In this document: positions 46,700 to 59,092 of the stretch, in pieces | How the letters are laid out: the number at the start of each line of letters is the position of its first letter | How positions within the stretch are numbered: the stretch's first letter is position 1 | Source: Bolinopsis microptera | Taxonomy: Eukaryota; Ctenophora; Tentaculata; Lobata; Bolinopsidae | Reading direction: 5' to 3' | Assembly: GCF_026151205.1 (NCBI RefSeq) | Contig: NC_087079.1 | Coordinates: 4,297,230 to 4,361,229 of the forward strand | DNA: 64,000 nt | Made by a program: the position numbers and the translations under genes | The notes under the pieces: model-generated | Told to the model about the DNA's origin: nothing | Databases searched by the model: none | Seen by the model: only the letters and a program-made list of their open reading frames with translations

Positions 46700-47820
46700 G
46701 TCCAAGAAGAGAGCAAGTGATAACGAGGCTTAGATATCCAACTAGAGTCATATTATCATCACACTGCGAGTTTGTTCGTTAGTCTTAATTAATCTTAGCA
46801 ACGTGGAAATGAGGGCGGTTCACTTACATTTCAGCCCTTCTACAATATTCCAACGAAAAGAGCGGGAACAATGGATTATTGTCTTATAAACATGAAATTA
46901 AATCGACGGAACTGAGGCTGAGCAAAGAATCAAAAATTATTCGATGTAAATGCAATAAGTTTAAAAATAAAATAAAATAAATCCATGTGCGGTTGTCTCG
47001 CGAAAGCAAACACTGAATGGTGATTATAACACCATAAAATCATAAATGCACAAGTAAAGGGAGCCTAACGCAATGCAATTTCACATTGCAAACAATCGAA
47101 AAATCAAATTAAATAAAAAATAATTCATTTTCTGTTAAATGTGATAAGGGAGGTCCTATTTCGGAAATGAAGGTAGAGCCGCGTAGGTTTGCACGCCTGC
47201 ACAAAAGGCACAAGTTATGAACAATCCCCTCTCCACCCCTCAAGAGTTACCAACCTCCCACCATGACATTACTCCCACTTCTCCAACTGCAACCGGACTT
47301 CCGGGCTGACAATGACATGACATTGGCTACTGAAGAGCCGCGGCGTGAGTTGCTGTGCCTGTTAGTCGGTCAGGTAGCCCTTAATGGGGCAAGTTACCGG
47401 CACGCTGGGAGTATCTGGAAAATTAAGTAAAACCAGATGCTGGAACGATTGGGGAATGGGACTAATGATGGAAGGAGGAGGTATGAGGTCTAATGAGGAG
47501 GAGAATTTGGGGGTGGATCTTTCGAAACTCAATTAGCGAAGGATTTGTAATGAGAACAATTTATTTAGGTCGTTAAAGTAGGTAGCGTTACCGAAACTTG
47601 CTGGTAAAGCAGACGTTCCCAGATCCCCAGCCTGGAAATATCTATAAGAAAATGAATTACATGGGCCAGGTCGGGGCCACGTCCCTCTGCTTCCTAGTAG
47701 GATTCCGGTAACATTGTTTATGTCAGGGTATGATTTTCAGACGAAATCTAGTGGGCTGCCATTACCAAGCACATACGGATCCGAACTAGTATGTGACCTT
47801 TCTTCTGGTACTTGGTTTAT
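46700..47820. other. No supported gene
   Basis: AT-rich with a slightly more GC-rich patch around 47200-47480. No exon with matching splice sites and no repeat was seen. Confidence 0.45.
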
Positions 47821-48161
47821 TCAACAGTCAACAGTCAACAGTCAACAGTCAACAGTCAACAGTCAACAGTCAACAGTCAACAGTCAACAGTCAACAGTCA
47901 ACAGTCAACAGTCAACAGTCAACAGTCAACAGTCAACAGTCAACAGTCAACAGTCAACAGTCAACAGTCAACAGTCAACAGTCAACAGTCAACAGTCAAC
48001 AGTCAACAGTCAACAGTCAACAGTCAACAGTCAACAGTCAACAGTCAACAGTCAACAGTCAACAGTCAACAGTCAACAGTCAACAGTCAACAGTCAACAG
48101 TCAACAGTCAACAGTCAACAGTCAACAGTCAACAGTCAACAGTCAACAGTCAACAGTCAAC
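47821..48161. repeat. 7-bp microsatellite (CAACAGT)n, about 49 perfect units
   Basis: Virtually invariant CAACAGT units. The 7-bp period leaves all three forward frames open (QQSTVNS repeats), so the overlapping 131-166 codon frames are artefacts. Confidence 0.97.
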
Positions 48162-48239
48162 AAAGCGGCCCCTCATTTACAACGGTCAACAGTCCAACAT
48201 TTTTTGACACGTGACTTGAAACTTTGTTCTTAACAGACA

Positions 48240-49979
48240 GTAAGTATTATAGAAGGTTACATTTTAGGAATCCAAATTATGATTATAATCGTTACGATCT
48301 GTAAGTAGGATCTAGTTACGAATCGAATCACAACCAGCCACCTTCAGGTAGTGATCTCCACGATCACTGCGAATTTGTAATCATAACGATATGTAAATGT
48401 TGACGAGCCGATTCGTTAATATGATATTAACTATGGTAAGTTTTTATTAATCAATGCTCCTAAGTAAATCTAGATGAGTACTCAAACGCCGCCGCCAAGT
48501 ACTTCGAAGACAATGACCATTGCTTGATCACAAGTCTGGTTAGTTTGCCGTATATAATAATAGACACACTAAAGTTAACCACTGATCCCTGAGGCTAGAA
48601 CCTTCGAAACTTAAAGTCCTTTATCGTTCGCTGCCATCAGATCTATAGTCCATAAACAACGAAATAATCCGGTGAATAAACACTTGCTCAACACGAATTT
48701 GTGTTTTAACATACTTTAACAAGTCCCGAGGGCGTATCCACATTCCACAATCTGACCCAATGCCAGCAGGTAGTAAACATACCTTATATACCTCAATAAA
48801 TACAACCTCTGAAGAGAGCGTGCTCCTCCGAACCCTCTGCTAAGAAGTACACCAAATGTCCTCTCCAAGATAATTAGATCACTTCTCACCCTGTATGATA
48901 AGATGAATCTGATACACTATGAATAATACACGCATTCGCACAGAATTAGGAAGTCTTTTGCCCGCGAACCTTCAAGTTGGTTGTAGCTTTGTTTCACGTT
49001 GGTAGTAACTTTCTTTCGCCGCTTCTCTTTATCATTCTCTTTATGCTGAGTCTGATTCTTTAGAATTCGATCAACAAGTTTAACAGAAACGTGATAAAGG
49101 TGCATAAAGGTTTCCCGGGGTCGATCATTAGTCAAAATCTTTATTATCTCTTTAAATTCATAGTTGTTGATGATTATGGCAGTAATTTTTCGTATATTTA
49201 TATTCTTATTTATTAACACTTCGATATAAATATGTGACACATAAACTGTTTGGGAAACGTGTGACAGCCTTGCAATTATGAACTATTTTTAGTTATAAAT
49301 ACCTTCCACAATGAACATAATATTTAGGAAATATATCCGCCATCACAATGAGGGTTAAGGTCCCTCAGGAATCACTCCATGAGCTTCGTACCAAAGTCCG
49401 ACTGGTCCGACGCGTTATTAGGTTTATTGGACTGTGGTCACCTCGCTGAACCTCCAATTAAAGGTCTCGGTGGTCGGTGATGCAAACAACACACTCGTTA
49501 AAAATACCTCCATCAAGGAAAATTTGCGGAGTTCTTAAATATTTTTTACCCTTCGGAATTATGAATCACAATGTGTAGGTCACTGATCGGGTTGACGTTT
49601 CGAAAGAATAGGAATTTGTACGATTTTCATTGGTGCCAAGTGGTATCGGGGAAATTTTCCTCTTAGTCTCAGAAAGGAAGGTCTTGATTGCTCTCGTCAG
49701 CGATCATGCTCAATACTCGACTTACTCGACTTAGGGCGGCTTATGCTCAATAGTAATTTGTAATTGTAAGAATCTTGATGACGAAACATGAAAGCGTAAG
49801 ATCTGTAGATCAAGTTTGTAACTCGTTATCCGTGTTTTGTAACCTTAGTTTTACGTCGCGAGATATAGGTATAAATGTCCCTTATTTACTAGCTACTTAT
49901 TTTTACCTTAATTTGTTATATTCCTGTACAAAAAATAAATTTTCAAATGTATGTGTATCGTGTAATAAGTCGAGTAAAT
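48240..49979. other. Mostly non-coding; a possible minus-strand exon
   Basis: A charged open frame on the minus strand at about 49240-48917 (FKEIIKILTNDRPRETFMHL, then KENDKEKRRKKVTTN) is somewhat protein-like, and a sequence with a good acceptor and donor occurs at about 48840-48778. I could not chain them in phase, so no gene is claimed. Confidence 0.3.
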
Positions 49980-50990
49980 AGTACAACATTTACACAGACC
50001 CCAAAAAGTACAACATTTACACAGACCCCAAAAAGCACAACATTTACACAGACCTCAAAAAGTACAACATTTACACAGACCCCAAAAAGTACAAAATTAC
50101 ACAGACCTCAAAAAGTACAACATTTACACAGACCCCAAAAAGTACAACATTTACACAGACCTCAAAAAGTACAACTTTTACACAGACCCCAAAAAGCACA
50201 ACATTTACACAGACCTCAAAAAGTACAACATTTGCACAGACCCCAAAAAGTACAACATTTACACAGACCTCAAAAAGTACAACATTTACACAGACCCCAA
50301 AAAGCATAACATTTACACAGACCTCAAAAATTACAACATTTACACAGACCCCAAAAAGTACAACATTTACACAGACCCCAAAAAGTACAACATTTACACA
50401 GACCCCAAAAAGTACAACATTACACAGACCCCAAAAAGTACAACATTTACAGTTTACACAGACCCCAAAAAGTACAACATTTACACAGACCCCAAAAAGT
50501 ACAACATTTACAGTTTACACAGACCCCAAAAAGTACAACATTTACACAGACCCCAAAAAGTACAACATTTACACAGACCCCAAAAAGTACAACATTTTCA
50601 CAGACCCCAAAAAGTACAACATTTACACACACCTCAAAAAGTACAACATTTACACAGACCCCAAAAAATACAACATTTACACAGACCCCAAAAAAAGAAA
50701 ACATTTACACAGACCCCAAAAAGTACAACATTTACACAGACCCCAAAAAGTACAACATTACACAGACCCCAAAAAGTACAACATTACACAGACCCCAAAA
50801 AGTACAACATTTACACAGACCCCAAAAAGTACAACATTTACACAGACCCCAAAAAGTACAACATTTACACAGACCCCAAAAAGCACAACATTTACACAGA
50901 CCTCAAAAAGTACAACATTTACACAGACCCCAAAAAGTACAAAATTACACAGACCTCAAAAAGTACAACATTTACACAGACCTCCTACCT
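49980..50990. repeat. 27-bp minisatellite, about 37 copies
   Basis: Unit ACAACATTTACACAGACCCC followed by AAAAAGT, with frequent one-base deletions (ACATTACACAG) and a CCCC/CCTC alternation that forms a dimeric higher-order repeat in the left part and at the right end. Some units carry an extra AGTTTACA. The indels break frame, so the overlapping open frames are not genes. Confidence 0.96.
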
Positions 50991-51328
50991 GCTACTGACA
51001 TAGAGTTGAGAGGTCAAATAAGGTAAAGAAATGGCGAAATATTCTGCGATGGATCCATATGACAACCACTAAAAGTGATTGCAGTATATGAATATCCACC
51101 AGAAGTATATTGGTTTTATTAAATCAATAATAAGAAAATCCATTGCTTCCATTGGAATTTGGAAGGTTTGACAAAAACAGAAATTGAATTCATTCTCTGA
51201 ATGGAAGGCAAAGGTTTTAGCTTTATATTTAATTGTAATTTATATTATATTAATCTATTTTAGGCATTTATTTATGTTATTTCTTTACTACATAGTATAA
51301 ATTGTTACATAACATAAAATCTGCAGCC

Positions 51329-54300
51329 ATGTCCGACACGGTGACCTCGCAACTACCAGATGATGTCCAGTTGCACGTGCAGACTCCCCTTATCTTCAGT
51401 GCTCCACTATCTAAAGTAGCTAACAGACCAGTCTTTCTGAAACTCGAGAACACGCAACCTAGTGGATCTTTCAAACTTAGAGGTAAAGCTATCTTAAGTA
51501 TTCTTCTTGAGTCAAATACGTCACAATACCCTATTAACCCGCTTTTTTGTTCACGACCGTTACTTTATAGCGACCTTTACTTTTGAGCGCCTCTAACTTT
51601 TATGCAGCTCTAATAATTTAATTTAAACTAGACTTACCGACAATTCATATAATTTACAGATTTTTCGGTATAAATTTACTATGAGATGGGTCTTGATCCA
51701 GAGTTTTTCCATGAAAATGTAATTTTTATGTTATGGACGGGGCTAAAGACACGTTTGCTTAATTATGTATGAGTGGGTGTAGCACATGCCGTAAAAATAA
51801 CTCATAAAAAATGAATGTTTATTTTTAGTGATTTTAAATTTTTATAAGAAAACTTTGGAATTATTAAATTGATAATCAGCGATCAAAGCGAGCATGAAAT
51901 ACAAAAATATAGTTTAATACTCGGCCGAATCGTGCCCAAAAACATGTGCTTACCTACCATTCAGACTGAAGAATAATGTCACCAAGGATCTGGTTTAAAA
52001 AAACTAAATGTGTAGGGTAACGCTCGAGGGGTACCACCTAATCGACCCTAATTTTGTGCAAGAAAACGTATTCAGACAAATACTCTGTCGATTTCCCGGC
52101 CCCTCTTTCAAGTAAAGACAAAAATGAAGAAGAAAGAGCGAAGGCCTGGCAAAATATAACTGATGTTGTGGTTTCTTTTATTGAAACTCAACAGATTTTT
52201 AATGCGAATTAAACTAAAAATAGCTGATAATGGCTTGAAATCGTGACCACAACAAGCAGAATAAACTATAAAGGCAGGGCTTAGTAAGTGTTCGCTGCTG
52301 AGAAAAAATGAGCTTGATAATTTTTTATCTTTTTTCCGACGTCAAGTTTGTCCACACAAGACTAATTGTGCCGGAACAATAAAGCCAAAGTCTGATAAGG
52401 TTTTATAATCAAACGATTCTTTAATCATTAGACCTAACAAAGAAAAAAGGAATGATAGCTTGAAAGACGGTTAGTTTTTATATTAAACGATGCCAAAACT
52501 CGAGGGCTTTGTAAAAATACATGAGCCGTCCAAATGACGGCATTTTGTAAAAAACTGATTGTACCTTAGACCCTTAATAAAATAGTTTATGTGACTTGAA
52601 TTATCTGATTATTTTACAAAAACGATTATAATGGCCTAGACCATGGAAAATTGAAATGATAGCTGTTATCTGTCTACTGCAAAGGTCAGACAGAGGTGTA
52701 CAAATAAAAATTCGATGAAGCGTGAACAAATGGAACATGGACACACCTGAGTGCTCTTAATGCATTTAAAATGCCATTACGGTGGAACCATTTGGAGCAA
52801 TTCGGTCATGAATCTTTAATCTGACCACTATATAGATATACTATAACGCAAATAACACTGTAAATTGTAAAAGTGAGTATAAATAGAGATATCTATCTTG
52901 GAAAGGAATTTTTATTACGCAAATAACCACTAATTCCGTGATATCAACTGAGACTAGGAATGATAATCAATATGAGAATTGACAGGAAGTCGTAAGGAAA
53001 ACTTCTTAGGTCAATGCTCGACTTGGTAAATAACGTCAGGTATCATTAATACAGATTCCTTTGAGTCTAAGCTCTTCAGACATATCTTTTGAAAAACGTC
53101 TGGAAATTCGAAGCCGAAAGAAAGGTCGGCAAAGTTAATGAGTAACCATGAAAGGAAATCAATTCGTGTCAAGCAAAACGTGGGAATTACAATTTTTGGC
53201 CGCGAAAACTGTGCCCGTTTGCCACATTCGGATATTAGCATTTTGCGTGGGACGGGTAAGCAAGTCAAACTTAATATAAAAAGTAGAACTTATTTAGGTT
53301 CGTGGCTAATCCTGACAAATTTGGAGGGGCGCCCCAGACAAAAACGAAGGAGTCATAGTAAAATGGATCAAAAATATTGGAGGCGTTAGTCTTTGAACCA
53401 GGTTATGGGTGGAGGATGACTCAGACGATTGAACGTTTGCTGAGACAAAATCAATTTTGCGGGCTGGATCGCTCACGGAACTGCCGCCAGATTAGAAGCC
53501 AGCGCCTGGTGTGGATCGTTACCATAGCAACTATCAGCCAGAAACTAACTAAACAAATCAGACTGAAGATGCAACACATGACAACTAACGGACCGTCTGA
53601 TTGGTCGCTCAGCACTGTCTGTCGGGAAAAGAGGGTCTAACCTGGCGTCACTAGCTACAGAACTACTTCCCAAGAAAAAGCAGACTACATCTTCACCTAG
53701 ATTTACGGGGAAAGATGTGCAAGGCAGTAAATTGAATATAATAGCTATTTGTCGCAACCCCCAAATGAACTGTAATTCCAAGATATATCTAGACAGGGTG
53801 CTTTGGGTACGGTCCCTGCTCGTGCAACGTACCCTTCACCTCCCACCTCGACCATCAAGACTCACCACACCCGGCAAATTAGTAGGAACTAGCACCTACA
53901 GCAGAGGTCTGGGAGTTCAAGTTTATGGAAACTATTTTAATTTCCTGTAGAAGACTGCGCAAAAGTTACATTAATATAAATAATATAATTATTATAATTA
54001 TGTAGAAGACTGTGTAAAAGTTACATTAAGGTATCAAATAAAATCTGGTTCAAGGATCGAGCCCATTCTAATCATGGCCATGCATTTTCTATGATTATGA
54101 ATATTCATATATTTTTGGTCGACATTACAAGCATGTCGCAGGCATATATCAAATTAGATTTAGAAATAGAAGAATTAAACTTAAAGCATTAAATGTTCAA
54201 GGCCTTATAAGCATTACTAAAAACACGAACAAGGGTCAAGGACTAGTAACATTTTGTATCGAAACAAATTGTGCAACTGTAAGAAAATAGGAAGCATATA

Positions 54301-57300
54301 TCAAATTAATGTTTTTTCAAACTTTTTCAGGACTTAAACAATATACTTTCTAAATTACCTGCATCTCCAAACTCCTGACAAAGACGAACTAACCTTTACA
54401 AAATCTTTAATATCTTATCAAAAATTATTCTACCGGACATTGCGTGAACGGACATTATTTTGAAGGGACATTAACATGAACGCTATAGTGCCTCCAGCGT
54501 CAAATTAATGTCCGTTCAAATAAAGTCTGATAAGGCAGCTGTCGTTTCAATTCTAAACTCATTTCGGCTGTAAAAGGGAGAAAAACTGAATATGTTAACA
54601 AACTAAATATCTAAATAAAACACGTTCTCATTATTAAATTCAGTCAGCACTCAGCAGGCCTCTGCATATATACGTTTATTTTTTGAGTGATTCAATCAAA
54701 ATTTAGAAGTTTGCCATGCAGTGCAATGGTACATAAGGTTTAAAAATAAAGAATGAAGACATCATTTCCGGTTTCGAAATGAATGTAGCCATACAATTGC
54801 ATATGGTCAGAAGAACAATCAACAAAACGATTGCGTTAAAATTCGTTCAATAGTAAGATTCTTCTACTTGTAGGATCTTTAATTGATTCATAACGATTAC
54901 AATTAGAATTGTGACCACTTATATGGGTACAACACTCGGGTGTTCCAGGCCAAAAATGGAGAAAAACTGAAATATCGGCCCTCCCATGCAATATGTCGAT
55001 CATATCATGGCTTCAAACGAAGGCCCTAGATCAAATAGGGTATCTTTTCGTCTGGGATGAGAGTGATGATAATTACGCTAGTTTAGCGAAAAGAGCAGAC
55101 AGGCAAGAAAATTGGATTTCTGGGTGGAACTGAGGTAACACGAACTTTGTTCCAGGAATCGGACACAGCTGTAAGTTGGCGGTGAAGAACGGGGCTTCCC
55201 ACCTTGTCTGTAGTTCAGGTGGGAACGCTGGCATGGCAACTGCCTACTCTGCAAACCGCCTTGGGGTCAAGTAGGTGTCTTTAAACGCTTTATTTCAATT
55301 AAAACTTAGGCGCTATTGTTCCGCGCCGTTCGGTGGAACTCTGTTTTGACGGAGTTGCGAACTGTTTGGTACCGGTGACCAGGTTTATGCCACCCCAGTT
55401 CTAGACGGAAAGGTATTAAGATCATTGAATAATGAATTGCTGTAACTGCAGAGAGGGGTGAAAATAGACTTTTTCATGAGCCCGTTGTCTGATTCCGGTG
55501 CAAACGAGTATCCAGCTTCTATCAATCGAGTATCAAAACTCAACAATAATAACTGTTGATCTAGTTTCGGATCTAATTTTCACAGTAATGACTATTGATC
55601 TCGTTACCGAGATTGGAGCTAAAACCTCAGTTCGAACAGCCATAAGTAAATTATGGGATCTCAATAGAAACATTGTAGGAATTTAAATTTTACTTGCCCC
55701 GTATATCTTAACTGGGTCACGAATAATAATACAAATAAAATACTAAAAAAGACGAAAGTCACAAATCGTGCATCTTTAATTCTGACAAGTATAAAATCTG
55801 GAATCTATACTAAAATTATCACGTACCAAAAGCAACAAGTTAACTAAAATCACGTCGGCAGTAAGATTTACAGTTACATAAACAGTATACACCTTCTAGT
55901 TCTAAAATATTAACAAATTCACAGGGCAACTGTTTTCACCATGGACGGACTACCTCAGCCAGTTCTGAAAAAGTTCAGCGACCTCGGCAGCGACATTCAC
56001 ATCGGGGGTCCCATCTGGGATATTTGTGATGCAACGGCCAAAAAATACATACAGAAAATGAAGGACGAAGGGAAAACGTGCCATTATATCCATCCTTTTG
56101 ATAGCCCGGTGGTATGGGATGGACACTCGACCCTGATCCATGAGGTAATGCTATATTGGGTAATTTGTTGGAGTATAATCTGTACTAGGAGCCCTTTTTG
56201 GTGAGATCTTCTTCCGGGAAAACTAAATCATTACAGTTGATATGATTTTGAGATATCTTTTGAATCATTAAGTAATCGGTTACGTTGGAGTTTTAAAAAT
56301 TATTTCGTCACAGTCTGCGACACACTTTATGACTTCACGATCTCGACCCAATAACTTTGATATCATCAATCATGACGCAAAAGTTATTAGTGATTGTTAT
56401 AAGTTGTGACGAATCCTATAACACAATTCGATTTCATATGTTTAAAAACGGAAACGTAGCACTTCTAGGCTTATGACCCACTTAATGCTGATGATGTCAA
56501 TGTCAAATATGTGCGATTTTTTTCCGCAGATTCCCGGATTACGATTAATATCAAGAATCAAGATTTGGGGCTTTATAATCGTGGTGTTCAAAAAGGACAA
56601 CGCGTTTAAAGGAATTTTAATTTTATCGTGGCAGTCTAATCCTATCACGGCGGGCTGAAAAACCTCAAAACATCATCTCTCTGAATGAGAATCAACAAAA
56701 ACTCACCCCGAATCAAGGTGGATTGGATCAACCTGGATAAACCAATCAGACAACCTCATTTATTTTTAAATCACGTGACTTTGATCCCTGTACGGGATTG
56801 GCTAAATCTTCATCTCTCGCATCAAGGTGGTGGGACAGTTGGCGAGTGCGGGGTACGAAGAACCAGGAGCTGTGGTAACATGTGTGGGTGGTGGTGGTCT
56901 GCTAGCCGGCATTGCTCACGGCATGAAACACGTTCACTGGGACCACGTACCTATCGTTGCCATGGAAACGTACGGAGCGGACTCGTTCAATAAAGCGGTT
57001 AAAGCAGGAAAGGTGGTGAAGCTGGACGAGATCACGAGTTGTGCTAAAACCCTCGGTAAGAATTATGATATGGGTTTTTAACTAAATCAAGTAAAAGAGA
57101 TTATTGCAGACTGTCCTGAAAAGCCATATTCACCTTAAAATATGAAACATAACCTGAGAAAAATGATCGTTTCCCGTTTAAAAAGACAAACAGCCACTAA
57201 ATTAAAGCACTGTCAGGTGCACTTGCAGTTTGCCAAGAAGTAGTGGACTTGTCTCAAAAGAGGAAAATAACCAGCCATCTTGTGGACGACAAGACAGCAG

Positions 57301-59092
57301 TGGAGTGCTGTGTACTCTTTTTAAGAGATCACCAGTTCCTAGTGGAACCAGCCTGTGGAGCCACACTTGCTGCAGTTTACACAGGTAAGGTGAAAGTGAA
57401 CGCAGCGTAAGGTGAAAGGGAATGTTTAAATACGGAACAGATAACAGTAACAGTAACAGTAACAGTAACACTAACACTAACAGTAACAGTAACAGTAACA
57501 AAATATTACGTTTTCGCGACTCGATTCCTCAATCTTTTTATTTATTTTTCATAATATTGCAGCGTATACCATAAACTTTGATCAAGTTATCAACAAATGA
57601 AACCGAAAGTGAAACATGAACAAAACCTGCAACTGATGATGATAGATTGCATGTGCGCGGCTTACCTATTCGGCGTTTGTCACTGGTGCTGCTATTACTA
57701 CTGTACTACTAGTACTACTAATAATACCTACAAAATATAATTGGGTAAACTGAAAATAAAAGTTAGTGAGCTAAAAACAGGTACGCGCTGAAAATATTTT
57801 CCGAAGAATCTAAATGCCAAAATATGTTAATATAACTCAATAAATATAACTATATTTATAGTGCTAATTGTGCCCGTGTCATGTGTCGGTCCTACCAATA
57901 ATGGTGTTAATGATAAAGTTTACCGGAAGATGTTGAGGGAGAGGGCGGAGCTCGTGCCACTACCTGACTAAAAGGACATGAAGCAATTGTTTGGAGTGTG
58001 CTCGAGCTAGGGTGTGAGCTTTGCCTTGCGCACTGGAAAACGGAATTTTTGATGAAGGAACAAAGTTGCACACAATCCTTATTTGTCTAGACACACGCCA
58101 ACGTGTTTCAAAATATTCTACAAATGACACCTGTCAAGCGAGCCTTACTCCACCCACCGTAAGGTTTCCTTTTACAGTTTATAGGTATAACTGCGATTTG
58201 AGATGGAGAAGCAAAAATTGAGGATCAAAGAAGAGACTTTGACCTGAAGAACGACGAATGGATTTAGTGTTAGAAAGTAGCTAAACGCAAGCGTTAATGG
58301 AAAAGCCACTGGATACATTTAAGCTAAGTTGGACGTGTTAAAACCAAAGCGTCTAGGAATGCATGCCTGATTGCCAAGAGCCCGATTCGACAAGTTCCGT
58401 TGCCGTCAACCAATAGCTGGGATGTCGCAGACACGTGCGCGCGGCGTCCACCAGTCCACAGCTACTGGCTCAGCCGACGTGAATCCGAACATGCCTTTTT
58501 TTAAAGAACTTTTACATGATGTGCGATTGAAGCCGTGGAATTCGATAATAGTTCAAAGTTAAACGTCGATGCGATTTAAACATTATAAAGACCGAAATGA
58601 TGGCAATTAGAATTGGCTTCTAGCAATAATTATAAAACCCCATGATATGGTGAGACGTTGGGAGACAGGACGTTTGATACTGTGAGCCGACACATAGAAC
58701 CCAGTAATTGGAAGCTTACTGTTTAGCATGTCAAATGACACTTAGTAATAGTTCCCTTTAAATTAAGGTTCACAAATTCAAAGGCAACCAACAACCGTTA
58801 TCTATATCAAAGGCGGCGATAATTAAGATAAGGTGAGCGTATGAACCTTTCACACTTCATAACCTCCTCTGATTTCCAAGAAATACCAGTAAAACCTCCA
58901 ATTAACATAACTCTATTCCCAGGTAAGATAAGGGAGTACCTTGAAGAACAGAGTCCCGGCACCAGTCCTATAGTTGTGGTGATCTGTGGTGGCGCTACCG
59001 TCGATATTGATACTCTTAACGGTCTAGCGGCTAAATTTGACATTGACACGAAACTGGAGAAGTATTATCCTTTGGAACAAATGCGATTATAA
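51329..59092 (+). CDS. SDS: L-serine dehydratase / L-threonine deaminase (PLP enzyme), complete, 351 aa
   Basis: This cytosolic enzyme deaminates L-serine to pyruvate (and threonine to 2-oxobutyrate) using pyridoxal phosphate. Exons 51329-51482, 55156-55270, 55925-56144, 56827-57055, 57217-57384 and 58923-59092 (TAA) join in phase. Exon 1 carries PSGSFKLRG, with Lys49 as the PLP Schiff-base lysine. Exon 2 has SSGGNAGMATAYSA, exon 3 HPFDSPVVWDGHSTLIHE, exon 4 the phosphate-binding GGGGLLAG and AMETYGADSF, exon 5 VEPACGATLAA, and exon 6 IVVVICGGATVDIDTL, in family order. Human SDS is 328 aa, so the length is normal. The ATG at 51329 sits one residue block before the conserved L-x-V-x-T-P-L start. 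Intron 1 is large (3.7 kb) and holds an RFX-type motif. The sequence alone does not separate SDS from its paralogue SDSL. Confidence 0.92.
51483..55155. other. Large first intron of the serine dehydratase gene
   Basis: Mostly AT-rich, with a more GC-rich island at about 53330-53930. The island has an RFX-type motif and an inverted CCAAT box but no exon that fits the surrounding phases. Several short open frames here show no homology. Confidence 0.55.
53518..53531. promoter_or_regulatory. Palindromic X-box (RFX-type site)
   Basis: GTTACCATAGCAAC fits the consensus for RFX factors (GTNRCC, spacer, RGYAAC) with both half sites intact. It lies in the GC-richer island of intron 1; an inverted CCAAT box (GATTGG) follows at about 53600. 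RFX sites often control ciliary genes in animals. Whether an internal promoter or enhancer exists here is inference. Confidence 0.5.
57434..57502. repeat. 6-bp repeat (AACAGT)n in dehydratase intron 5
   Basis: About eleven AACAGT/AACACT units soon after the exon 5 donor. Confidence 0.9.

Noticed and set aside
47714-48233. Three overlapping plus-strand frames of QQSTVNS repeats
   Set aside because: A 7-bp repeat without stops is open in all three forward frames.
53138-53950. Several 77-87 codon frames in the dehydratase intron
   Set aside because: No homology and no phase-compatible splice sites; the GC-richer composition alone lengthens frames.
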